Source: Paenibacillus_AA sp045062745
Lineage (GTDB): Bacteria; Bacillota; Bacilli; Paenibacillales; NBRC-103111
Assembly: GCF_045062745.1 (NCBI RefSeq)
Contig: NZ_JBJGED010000013.1
Location: 124,001 to 188,000, forward strand
Reading direction: 5' to 3'
DNA: 64,000 bases
In this document: positions 8,746 through 16,505 of the stretch, in pieces
How the letters are laid out: each line of letters begins with the position of its first letter
Numbering within the stretch: the first letter of the stretch is position 1
Made by a program: the position numbers and the translations under genes
The notes under the pieces: model-generated
The model's input: the letters and a program-made list of their open reading frames with translations, nothing else
The model's database searches: none
Told to the model about the DNA's origin: nothing

Positions 8746-9392
8746 GAATTTTATTGGTGGATGATCATCGGTCGGTCGTGGAAGGGACGAAAATGCTGCT
8801 CGAATCCGAGCCGGACATGCAGGTTACGATCGAGACGGACGTATACGCGGTACCGGATCTCGTGCGGCTTCATAAATTCGACGTCATGTTGTTCGATCTC
8901 TATATGCCGAATACGAACGGAGCGGACTTGACGCGCAAAGTGCTGGAGTACGTTCCAGATGCGGTGATCCTGATCTATTCGGGGTTCGAGATCGCGCCGC
9001 ACTTCAATCTGCTGATGGAGTCGGGGGTCTCCGGCTTTGTCGCCAAAACTTCGACCCGCGAGCAGCTGATCCAGGCGGTTCGCTATGCCGCGAGGAAGGA
9101 AGCGATTATTCCAATGTCGCTCCTGAAGCAGCTCCGGCGTCACGAGATCCTCGTCCGGGGCACGGGCGGACAGCATGACACGTCGATCACCCAAGAGGAG
9201 GACAAGCTGCTGCGGGAGCTGGCCAAGGGCAAGAGCAACAAGGAAATCGCAGTCACGCTTATGATCAGCCAGCGGTCGCTGGAGTACAGTTTGACGGAGC
9301 TGTTCCAGAAGCTGCAGGTCGGCTCGCGCGTGGAAGTGATCAAGAAGGCGAAGAGCCTCGGCATTCTGCCGACGGAAGATTTATATTCGTAA
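8742..9392 (+). CDS. Response regulator, NarL/LuxR family, ComA-like
   Basis: 216 aa from ATG 8742, which has GGGGGAGG eight bases upstream; an in-frame GTG at 8733 has no proper ribosome site. Receiver domain: DD at 7-8, phospho-acceptor Asp52 (MLFDLYMPN), and Lys in FVAKTS. The C-terminal helix-turn-helix (ISQRSLEYSLTELFQKLQVG, then SRVEVIKKAKSLGIL) closely resembles that of Bacillus ComA (SKRSIEYSLTSIFNKLNVGS, recalled from memory). It is paired with the upstream kinase by an ATGA overlap. It probably activates its own promoter and that of the ABC operon 190 bases downstream, both of which carry the TTTGCGCGAT element. Calling it ComA itself would go too far, because the partner kinase is not ComP-like. 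Confidence 0.88.
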   Translation: MRILLVDDHRSVVEGTKMLLESEPDMQVTIETDVYAVPDLVRLHKFDVMLFDLYMPNTNGADLTRKVLEYVPDAVILIYSGFEIAPHFNLLMESGVSGFVAKTSTREQLIQAVRYAARKEAIIPMSLLKQLRRHEILVRGTGGQHDTSITQEEDKLLRELAKGKSNKEIAVTLMISQRSLEYSLTELFQKLQVGSRVEVIKKAKSLGILPTEDLYS

Positions 9393-9399
9393 GCAGGTT

Positions 9400-9431
9400 A
9401 AGCCCGGTCCGGTGAGGATCGGGCTTTTTTT
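9400..9431 (+). terminator. Rho-independent terminator after the response regulator
   Basis: AAGCCCGGTCC pairs with GGATCGGGCTT across a GGTGA loop (one G-U pair), followed by a run of seven T. It begins eight bases after the stop codon at 9392 and separates the two-component operon from the ABC operon. Confidence 0.88.
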
Positions 9432-9450
9432 GCGGGCCCAGCCCCCGGTT

Positions 9451-9528
9451 TTTGCGCGATTTACGCAAATTCATGCGGGCGGCTCCGTCAACCTTTGCGC
9501 GATGGCAAAGTCTCCGCCGCTTTATGAT
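9451..9528 (+). promoter_or_regulatory. Promoter of the MacB-type ABC operon with two TTTGCGCGAT operators
   Basis: Site A is TTTGCGCGATTTACGCAAA at 9451-9469, a perfect 6-bp inverted repeat. Site B is CTTTGCGCGATGGCAAAG at 9493-9510, also an inverted repeat, 43 bases (about four turns) downstream. The -10 box is TATGAT at 9523-9528 and no good -35 is present. TTTGCGCGAT of site B starts exactly 29 bases before the -10, as at the kinase promoter. Reminiscent of the Bacillus ComA box (TTGCGG-N4-CCGCAA), though the spacing differs. Confidence 0.62.
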
Positions 9529-9582
9529 GGATACATGCCGAACGATCGTATTCGGAACAAACCACAGAAGGACGGAGATTCC

Positions 9583-10278
9583 ATGATCAAGCTGCACCAA
9601 GCAACGAAAGTATTCGAGATGGAAGCGGGGAGCTTCACGGCGCTGAGGGAGAGCAATCTTCACATTCAGAAAGGGGAGTTCATCGCCATTATGGGGCCGA
9701 GCGGCTCGGGGAAAAGCACGATGCTCCAATTGATAGGGGGCCTGGACCTGCCGACTGCGGGCAGTGTCGTCGTGGACGGCTGCAAGCTGGAGACGCTGAG
9801 CGAGATCGAGCGAACGGTGTTCCGCCGACGGAAAGTCGGGTTCGTCTTCCAGAACTATCAGCTGCTCCCGATGATGACGGCGGCGGAGAATATCGCGCTG
9901 CCGCTCGCAGCGAACAAGACGCCGAGAGCCGAGATCGAGACGATCGTGCACCGACTGCTGCGAGAGGTCAATCTGGAAGGCAAGGGCGCGAGCTTCCCTT
10001 CCCAGCTGAGCGGCGGTCAGCAGCAGCGGGTTGCGATCGCGAGGGCGCTCGCGATGAAGCCGAGTTTGATCCTCGCGGACGAACCGACCGGGAACCTGGA
10101 TCAGCAGAATGGGCACGACGTGCTGCAGCTGCTGTCGCGGCTCAAGCGGGAGGAGCAAATCACGATCGTTATGGTCACCCATGACCGGGTGGCGGCGCAG
10201 GCGGCGGACCGGGTCATCACCCTCCAGGACGGGGAAATCGTCCCTAGCGGGGACCGGGAAGGAGCGGTGGCACGGTGA
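9583..10278 (+). CDS. ABC transporter ATP-binding protein, MacB/LolD type
   Basis: 231 aa. Walker A GPSGSGKST, Q-loop FVFQNYQLLP, signature LSGGQQQR, Walker B LILADEPTGNLD and the switch His in MVTHD are all present, so it should be catalytically complete. The start ATG 9583 is preceded by AGGACGGAG. The stop overlaps the GTG start of the permease (GTGA). Proteins of this group work with large FtsX/MacB-type permeases in peptide export, lipoprotein release or antimicrobial-peptide resistance rather than in nutrient uptake. First gene of a four-gene operon extending to 15389. Confidence 0.9.
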   Translation: MIKLHQATKVFEMEAGSFTALRESNLHIQKGEFIAIMGPSGSGKSTMLQLIGGLDLPTAGSVVVDGCKLETLSEIERTVFRRRKVGFVFQNYQLLPMMTAAENIALPLAANKTPRAEIETIVHRLLREVNLEGKGASFPSQLSGGQQQRVAIARALAMKPSLILADEPTGNLDQQNGHDVLQLLSRLKREEQITIVMVTHDRVAAQAADRVITLQDGEIVPSGDREGAVAR

Positions 10279-12761
10279 ATCAGTGGCAGTTAGCCTGGCG
10301 CAACCTGATGCGAAGAAAGCTCCGCACGATCCTGACGCTTCTGTCGATCGTGATCGGCGTCGCTTCCACATTCGGCGTGATCGCCGCCGTGGATACCGCG
10401 AAGCAAGCTTTTCCCCTATATCTGAAATCGGCGTTCGGCAAGGCGGACTACTCTCTATTCGGAACCGACGCTTATTACTCGGAATCGGTGCTCCATGAAG
10501 TTCGGCAGCTGGACCATGCGGAGTCGATCGCCGGCATCAAGCAAGCTACGAGTCTGAACCTCACGCAAGAAGGGATTACGTCGATTCAGCTAAGAGTCGA
10601 CCTGAAGGGCTACAGCGAGATGGATACTCCGCTGCTCGACTTCCGCGTAATCGAAGGGAATGTATCGTCCGGCGGTGCAGTTATTACGGACCGGACCGCC
10701 AAAGTCTGGAAAGCCCATGTCGGAGATACGATTTCTTTGGTTACGGACAATGGGAATCGGGATATTCCGATCGGAGCGATTGTGAAGTATACGGCGGAGC
10801 TCATGGGGCCGTCCAGCTGGACGATGGCGAAATATCACCCTTGGACCGTGGCGGTTCCCTTCTCCTTCGTGCAGCAAGGCTTCAATCTTTCTGGGAAAGT
10901 CGAGGCGATCCAGATCAAGGCCATGCAGGGCGCGGATGCGGCTGCATTAGGGAAACAGCTGGACGACTTGGCGAAACGGCATGACGACCTCTACATGCAG
11001 CCGGTCATCCTTGATTTCGATTCTCAGTTCAAGGATGCGGATACGTTCTTCCTCGCGCTCTACATCGCCGGCTTCCTCGGCATCACGCTTAGCGCGGTCG
11101 TCATTTTCAATTCCATGTACGTCAGTATCCGGGAGCGCAGGGGCGAGCTCGCTACGCTCAAGACGATCGGCTACACGTCCTCGCAATTGCAGACTTCCGT
11201 CCTGCTCGAGGTTGCTGGGCTGTCCGTCATCGGCACGGCGATCGGGTTAAGTATTGGGCTGGGACTCGCAACCTTACTGAAGGCAGTTATTTTCATGGTG
11301 TTCAGCGTGCATTCGCAGGAGAGCATGGAGCTCGCCAAAGGTTTCGCGATATCGGCGGCGGCCGGCACGATCGTCCCGATAGCGGCCGCGTTGTACCCGA
11401 TTCGCCAAGCGGGCAAGGCCAGCGTCATTGCGGTGCTGAAAAATAGCCAAGCCGAGCCTAAATTCAAGCATGGCTGGCGCGGCATCATCGGCGTGCTGCT
11501 CATCGTGTCCAGCTTTTGGATCAAGCATTTGCTGCTCGTTTTGCCATTGCTGATCGGCGTCACGCTTCTTTATCCGTACATGTTCCGGGGCTTTATTTTT
11601 CTGACCAAACCGGTTTACCGGCTGCTCTTCGGATTCAGCGGAGAAGTGGCGTCGCGGAATTTGAACCGGAATCTGGGCCGCACCTCGATGACTTCGGTCA
11701 TCCTCTGTCTGGGCATCGCGATGATCGTGCTGATGAGCTCGCTGAACTCGGCCATTATACAAACGTACGAGAGAGTGATCTATTCGTCTTATGGCGGCAA
11801 CCTGGACATTATGCTCCACCACATCGAGGATACCGATCTGGACCAGTTGAGGCGCACGGAGGGCGTGGCCGACGCACAGACGTATCCGCTTCAATCCGTC
11901 GTCTGGGACTTGATGGGGCAGAAGCGCAAGCTGCCGGTATACGGGGTTGGGGCGGATTGGATCGATCGGTTCCCGCTGTTCACTTACGAGGGGGCCTCCC
12001 GGGGAGATTTGATCCGCGGCTTGGGGGAGGACGAGCTCGTGCTGGATCGCATCGCCTTCCAAGTGTGGGGCGGGCGCATCGGGGACACCGTCACGCTCGA
12101 GACGTTGAACGGGAAACAGGCCTTCAAGGTCGTGGCGGTCGTTGATACGATGAAGAACGACGGGTACGGAGCTTTCATGAGCGACGGCCATTTCCGGGCC
12201 CGCTTCGGGCTCAAATACGAGCGGAACGCACTCGTGCTTAAGGATGAGAGGACGTCGCCGCTGCAGCTGCGGGAGAACGTCTTCAATCAATTCGGGGTAA
12301 GGATCGAGAGTATGTTCGGGCCGGAGGATTGGGTGGCGGTCGTCGGTGCGAATATAACGGGCGCATTCAGTGTCGTCAACTTCCTGATCGTCTTGTCGAT
12401 CCTAATCTCCGGGATGGGGATTACGAATACGCTGCTGATGAACATTATGGAGCGCATCCGCGAGCTGGGCATGATGCGTGCGGTGGGGGTGACCCGCAAG
12501 CAAGTGGTGCGCATGGTGCTGCTCGAGGGTTTCGGTATCGGTCTCGCCTCTACGGTGATCGGTTGTTTGTTCGGGATCGTGCTGCTTTATATGACATCCA
12601 CTTTCATAGAAATTTTTTCCTTAACGAATCAATTCGGGGTCTCGTGGCTCATTCTCGGGCTGATCGCCGCCTTCGGCCTTGTCATCAGCTTGATTTCCAG
12701 CTTCACGCCGGCTACTCGAGCCTCCAAAACCCGACTAAGCGAGGCGCTTCGATATGAATAA
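10275..12761 (+). CDS. ABC transporter permease with duplicated FtsX domains (MacB family)
   Basis: 828 aa, GTG start behind GGAAGGAG, translationally coupled to the ATPase. One N-terminal membrane helix (LRTILTLLSIVIGVASTFGV), a large extracytoplasmic MacB periplasmic-core domain, and an FtsX three-helix core around residues 255-370. A second helix, extracytoplasmic domain and FtsX core follow in the C-terminal half, ending with RIRELGMMRAVGVTRKQV and SLISSFTPATRASKTRL. This double layout is typical of Gram-positive exporters of peptides, lipids or lipoproteins. The last 8 bases overlap the next gene. Substrate unknown; neighbours suggest an envelope-related role. Confidence 0.88.
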   Translation: MNQWQLAWRNLMRRKLRTILTLLSIVIGVASTFGVIAAVDTAKQAFPLYLKSAFGKADYSLFGTDAYYSESVLHEVRQLDHAESIAGIKQATSLNLTQEGITSIQLRVDLKGYSEMDTPLLDFRVIEGNVSSGGAVITDRTAKVWKAHVGDTISLVTDNGNRDIPIGAIVKYTAELMGPSSWTMAKYHPWTVAVPFSFVQQGFNLSGKVEAIQIKAMQGADAAALGKQLDDLAKRHDDLYMQPVILDFDSQFKDADTFFLALYIAGFLGITLSAVVIFNSMYVSIRERRGELATLKTIGYTSSQLQTSVLLEVAGLSVIGTAIGLSIGLGLATLLKAVIFMVFSVHSQESMELAKGFAISAAAGTIVPIAAALYPIRQAGKASVIAVLKNSQAEPKFKHGWRGIIGVLLIVSSFWIKHLLLVLPLLIGVTLLYPYMFRGFIFLTKPVYRLLFGFSGEVASRNLNRNLGRTSMTSVILCLGIAMIVLMSSLNSAIIQTYERVIYSSYGGNLDIMLHHIEDTDLDQLRRTEGVADAQTYPLQSVVWDLMGQKRKLPVYGVGADWIDRFPLFTYEGASRGDLIRGLGEDELVLDRIAFQVWGGRIGDTVTLETLNGKQAFKVVAVVDTMKNDGYGAFMSDGHFRARFGLKYERNALVLKDERTSPLQLRENVFNQFGVRIESMFGPEDWVAVVGANITGAFSVVNFLIVLSILISGMGITNTLLMNIMERIRELGMMRAVGVTRKQVVRMVLLEGFGIGLASTVIGCLFGIVLLYMTSTFIEIFSLTNQFGVSWLILGLIAAFGLVISLISSFTPATRASKTRLSEALRYE

Positions 12762-13563
12762 AAACCATGCTGCAGGTTTATTTGTGCTGGTTATGCTGCT
12801 GCTCGTTACCGCTTGCAGCTCGAAACCGTCATGGGACGAGGAGCACGTCCACGTGGAGAGTGAACGGCTCCTGGCGGACCTGGTCGCGGCGGACTGGAAG
12901 GTTGAGCCTCCCTCGGATGGCGGCAAGGCGTCCACGATCCGCATCCAGCTGAAGCGGGAGGACGGCCGTCCGATCGAGTCGTTCGACCGGAATCATGAGC
13001 AGCTGCTCCATCTGATGGTGATCAGCCGGGATTTGTCCTACTTCCATCACATCCATCCGGCCTATCAAGGCTCCGGCGTGTTCGAGATCGCTAACGAGTT
13101 TCCCTCCGGTGGCGATTATCGGCTCATCGCCGATTTCAAGCCGACCGGCGGAGATTCGATGACGAAGCTGACGTGGATGCGGGTGGACGGACCGACCGTA
13201 CTGCCTGTGCCTGTCGTGCCGGATGCCGAACTGGCGCAGACCGCGGACGGCAATCGGGTGAAGCTGGCGATCGACCGGCTTGAGGCGAAACGCGCGGCCA
13301 CCTTAACCTTCACGATCGAGGAGGAGGGTACCGGCCAGCCAGTCACCGATCTGCAGCCGTATCTCGGCGCAATTGGACATGTGGTTGTGCTCTCGGAGGA
13401 CGGGGAGCGCTATGTGCACGTGCATGCCGAAGAGGGCCAAGGCTCGGGTCCCGTAGCGCTGTTCGAGACGGAGTTCCCTAAGAGCGGCGTATACAAAATC
13501 TGGGGACAGTTCATGCGGAACGATCGCGTTTTCACGGTGGCCTATGTCGTGACTGTCGCCTGA
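12754..13563 (+). CDS. Lipoprotein with two YtkA/FixH-like beta domains, His-rich
   Basis: 269 aa. The signal peptide has lipobox LVTAC (Cys21), so it is anchored outside the membrane. The first domain contains LLHLMVISRDLSYFHHIHP and the second GHVVVLSEDGERYVHVHAEEG. Both patterns are seen in YtkA/FixH-like secreted domains, some members of which are linked to copper handling. The paired HHIHP and HVHAE motifs could bind a metal ion; this is inference. It starts 8 bases inside the end of the permease gene, so it is made from the same transcript. No enzyme motif was seen. It may be a substrate-capture or accessory subunit of the transporter. Confidence 0.7.
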   Translation: MNKNHAAGLFVLVMLLLVTACSSKPSWDEEHVHVESERLLADLVAADWKVEPPSDGGKASTIRIQLKREDGRPIESFDRNHEQLLHLMVISRDLSYFHHIHPAYQGSGVFEIANEFPSGGDYRLIADFKPTGGDSMTKLTWMRVDGPTVLPVPVVPDAELAQTADGNRVKLAIDRLEAKRAATLTFTIEEEGTGQPVTDLQPYLGAIGHVVVLSEDGERYVHVHAEEGQGSGPVALFETEFPKSGVYKIWGQFMRNDRVFTVAYVVTVA

Positions 13564-13574
13564 GGAGAGCTCCC

Positions 13575-15389
13575 ATGAAAGTGATTCGAATGTTCCTAGC
13601 TTATGCGGCCAAGGAGAAGAAGCGCTATGTATGGGGATTCGTCGGCAGCTTGTTCCGATTTCTGATCCCCCTCACCGTCCCGCTCGTGGTGAAATTTTTG
13701 CTCGACGACTTGCTTCAGAACGGGGCGCTGACGGCAGGGGAGAAGACGCAGCAGGTGCTGCTCCTCGCCGCCGTCTCGCTCAGCACCTTCGTACTGCTCC
13801 GCTCCCCGATGGAATATGTGCGGCAATCGTGCATGCAGAAAGCCAACAACAACATTATCAAACATTTGCGCCAAGATACGTTCCGCAAGATTCATGCCCT
13901 GGACGCCAAATATTTCTCGAATCACAAAAGCGGGGAGATCGGCACCCGGTTCTTCGAGGATATTGAGAAAACGAAGGGCTTCATGACGGCGGTATTCGCC
14001 AACGTCTGGATTGAACTGATCGTCCTCCTGTTCGTCATCGGGACGATGTTCACGCTTAACACGAAGCTCACTCTGCTCTCGGTGCTGCTCGTCGGTCTTC
14101 AGTTCGCGATCGCCCACTGGTTGTCCCGGAAGTACAAGGTCGCTTCGAAGGACTTGATGCAATACCGCTCCACGCTGAGCGGCTTCCTGTACGAGAAAAT
14201 TCAAGGCACGGTGCTCGCCAAGCTGTTCGCTACCGAGAAGCGGGACCGGGAAGAGCTGGAGCGGCATCTCGACCGCTACGAGCGATTCACCGATCGCCAG
14301 GCGCGTATTCATTCGATCTCCTTGGCTTCGGTGAACGGGTTGAGCGACATGACGCCTTTGATTGTCGTGTTCGTCGGTTGCTTATACGTCATAGACAGCA
14401 GCTTGACGATCGGCAGCCTTGTCGCGTTCTTCGCCTACGTGGACCGCATGAGAAGTCCAGTCGCCGCTCTCGTCCAAGCGATGCCGTCTATCGCCGAGGG
14501 CAATGTGGCGCTGCGCCGGGTGTTCGACTTTTTCGGCATCCCGAGCGATATCCGTGAAGCGGAGCGTCCTCTCGAACTCGATGCGTTCCGGACGGCCATC
14601 CGGTTCAACCGCGTGTCCTTCGCTTATGACGGGCAAGACAAGGTCATTCGGGAGCTGTCGTTCACGATCGAGCGCGGCAAGACGTATGCGTTCGTAGGCG
14701 CGAGCGGCGGCGGCAAGAGTACGATTCTGCATCTGCTGACCCGCATGTACGATGCGACTGCTGGGGAGGTGCTGATCGACGAGGTGAACATCCGGGACTA
14801 CTCCCTGGCGAGTCTGCGGAGCCGGATGGGCATCGTCACGCAGGATAATTTCCTGTACAGCTCTTCCGTGCGGGACAACATTCGGCTGGCGAAGCCGGAA
14901 GCGACGGAGGACGAGATCGTGCGTGCCGCCAAGCTGGCTTACGCTCACGAGTTCATCCTCGCCCTGCCGCACGGCTACGACACGGAGATCGGCGAGCGCG
15001 GGGTCAAGCTGTCGGGCGGGCAGAAGCAGCGGATCGCGCTCGCGCGTGTGTTCTTGCGCCGGCCGGCGATCCTGCTGCTCGACGAGGCGACGAGTGCGCT
15101 AGACAATGAGAGCGAGCGGCTCGTACAAGCCTCGATCCAGGCGCACAACCCGGACCAGACGGTCATCATGATCGCTCACCGGCTCTCGACGGTGATTCAC
15201 GCCGACCGCATCTTCGTGCTGCAGCACGGCCGGATCGTCGAGAGCGGCACCCACGGGGAGCTGCTGCAGCGGGGCGGCTGCTACCGCGAGCTGTATGCCC
15301 AGCAGCAGCCGGTGGAGCTAGGGCTCGCGGCTGCTGCGAGCAGTCCCGCTCCACAGCTCGCTACCGTAGGGGCGGGGAGGGAGAGTTAG
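13575..15389 (+). CDS. ABC exporter, fused permease and ATPase (MsbA/multidrug type)
   Basis: 604 aa half-transporter that should act as a homodimer. The six-helix exporter domain spans about residues 15-310. The nucleotide-binding domain has Walker A VGASGGGKST, signature LSGGQKQR, Walker B AILLLDEATSALD and the switch His in MIAHRLSTV. The start ATG follows GGAGAGCTCCC, 11 bases after the lipoprotein stop, and it is the last gene of the operon. Family members export lipids, peptides or drugs. Finding two different exporters and a lipoprotein in one operon under an apparent two-component operator suggests a peptide export or envelope-stress module. The C-terminal tail is low complexity. Confidence 0.9.
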   Translation: MKVIRMFLAYAAKEKKRYVWGFVGSLFRFLIPLTVPLVVKFLLDDLLQNGALTAGEKTQQVLLLAAVSLSTFVLLRSPMEYVRQSCMQKANNNIIKHLRQDTFRKIHALDAKYFSNHKSGEIGTRFFEDIEKTKGFMTAVFANVWIELIVLLFVIGTMFTLNTKLTLLSVLLVGLQFAIAHWLSRKYKVASKDLMQYRSTLSGFLYEKIQGTVLAKLFATEKRDREELERHLDRYERFTDRQARIHSISLASVNGLSDMTPLIVVFVGCLYVIDSSLTIGSLVAFFAYVDRMRSPVAALVQAMPSIAEGNVALRRVFDFFGIPSDIREAERPLELDAFRTAIRFNRVSFAYDGQDKVIRELSFTIERGKTYAFVGASGGGKSTILHLLTRMYDATAGEVLIDEVNIRDYSLASLRSRMGIVTQDNFLYSSSVRDNIRLAKPEATEDEIVRAAKLAYAHEFILALPHGYDTEIGERGVKLSGGQKQRIALARVFLRRPAILLLDEATSALDNESERLVQASIQAHNPDQTVIMIAHRLSTVIHADRIFVLQHGRIVESGTHGELLQRGGCYRELYAQQQPVELGLAAAASSPAPQLATVGAGRES

Positions 15390-15443
15390 TCGGTCCTGCC
15401 AAGCCAAGCACCTGGTCAGACCGATGTTTATTCCGCCCGTACA

Positions 15444-15473
15444 GGCACGCCGGGTTATTCGCCCACATACACT
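15444..15473 (+). promoter_or_regulatory. Candidate sporulation promoter (sigma-E/K type) of sigK
   Basis: CATACACT at 15466-15473 resembles the CATACA-T -10 element of sigma-E promoters and partly the CATAnnnTA of sigma-K. GGCACGCC at 15444-15451 lies at the matching -35 distance (14-base spacer). It stands 33 bases upstream of the sigK start. No sigma-A promoter is evident there. The -35 match is weak. Confidence 0.4.
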
Positions 15474-15505
15474 TTAAGTAACACTGTTTGCTGGGGTGAT
15501 GATGG

Positions 15506-16207
15506 GTGCCTGGTTTTTTCACTGCGTTTGCTCTATTTATCAAGGAATTGCTGCTGCTCGTCTCCTATGTCAAGAACAACGCGTTCCCGCAGCCATTGGC
15601 CGAGGAAGACGAGGAGAAACATTTGCGCCGCATGGCCGCAGGCGACCAGACGTCCCGAAACTTGCTGATCGAGCACAACCTGCGGCTCGTGGCCCACATC
15701 GTCAAGAAGTTCGACAACACCGGCGAGGATCTGGAGGATCTCATCTCCATCGGCACGATCGGCCTCATCAAGGCGATCGAGTCGTTCTCCCCGGATAAGG
15801 GTACGAAGCTAGCCACCTTCGCCGCCCGCTGTATCGAGAATGAGATACTAATGCATCTCCGTTCGCTCAAGAAAACGCGCAAAGACGTATCCCTTCACGA
15901 CCCGATCGGAACGGACAAGGAAGGCAACGAAATTACGCTTATCGATATCCTCGGCACGGAAGCCGACGATGTCGTCGATAAGGTGCAGTTGAAAATAGAG
16001 AAGTCCAAGATTTATAAAAACCTCGACATTTTGGACGAGCGCGAGAAGGAGGTCGTCGTCGGCCGGTTCGGCCTGGAGCACGGCGGGGAAGAGCGGACGC
16101 AGCGGGAGATTGCCAAGGAGCTCGGCATTAGCCGCTCGTACGTATCCCGGATCGAGAAGCGGGCGCTGATGAAGCTGTACCACGAGTTTTATAAGGCGAA
16201 GCGTTGA
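15506..16207 (+). CDS. sigK: RNA polymerase sigma-K factor, mother-cell sporulation sigma
   Basis: 233 aa, intact and uninterrupted. Region 2 reads NLLIEHNLRLVAHIVKKF and SIGTIGLIKAIESFSPDKGT; region 4 ends with TQREIAKELGISRSYVSRIE and KRALMKLYHEF. The N-terminal FIKELLLLVSYVKNNAFPQP matches the pro-sequence and first helix of Bacillus pro-sigma-K (recalled from memory), which is removed by SpoIVFB cleavage late in sporulation. GTG start behind GGGGTGAT. In B. subtilis 168 this gene is split by the skin prophage-like element; here it is one continuous frame. It directs late mother-cell genes for coat and cortex and fixes the organism as an endospore former. Confidence 0.96.
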   Translation: MPGFFTAFALFIKELLLLVSYVKNNAFPQPLAEEDEEKHLRRMAAGDQTSRNLLIEHNLRLVAHIVKKFDNTGEDLEDLISIGTIGLIKAIESFSPDKGTKLATFAARCIENEILMHLRSLKKTRKDVSLHDPIGTDKEGNEITLIDILGTEADDVVDKVQLKIEKSKIYKNLDILDEREKEVVVGRFGLEHGGEERTQREIAKELGISRSYVSRIEKRALMKLYHEFYKAKR

Positions 16208-16222
16208 GGGAAAGAATTGTAG

Positions 16223-16250
16223 GGGCCTGTCGTGGCGGCAGGTCCTTTTT
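16223..16250 (+). terminator. Rho-independent terminator of sigK
   Basis: GGGCCTGTCG pairs with CGGCAGGTCC (10 bp, two G-U pairs) around a TGG loop, followed by TTTTT. It starts 16 bases after the sigK stop. Base composition changes sharply just after it. Confidence 0.85.
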
Positions 16251-16505
16251 AATTTGTATACAACGTACAAAACTTTTAATAGATGTCACATATCTGTTGG
16301 TATGTATTGATATATCAACATTGATATCCTGCCAAGGAAACAATTACACTACCTGGATTTACAAAATATTAATTTATATATCATTGATTATGTCAGTGAC
16401 ATAAATTAAGCTCGTTTTAGATCACATCTCAGGTGATAGTTCCTTGCAAGGAATGCTCTGAATCCTACGCAGGCATTGATTAAATAAAACGAAGGATGAC
16501 CTTAG
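16251..16505 (+). promoter_or_regulatory. A+T-rich intergenic region with four separate palindromes upstream of the GntR/LacI regulator
   Basis: There is no gene in this 255-base stretch. It holds TTGTATACAA (16254-16263, followed by CGTACAAA), TTGATATATCAA (16307-16318, with a second TTGATATC at 16321), TTATGTCAGTGACATAA (16388-16404, perfect 8-1-8) and TTCCTTGCAAGGAA (16440-16453). The TTGTA/TACAA half-sites resemble operators of GntR/AraR-type regulators such as the product of the next gene, which may control itself here. No confident -35/-10 pair was found. Confidence 0.5.

Noticed and set aside
16251..16505. Phage or integrative-element attachment site at the composition boundary
   Set aside because: No integrase, no tRNA gene and no matching repeat was found near 52.7 kb; the palindromes are different from one another.
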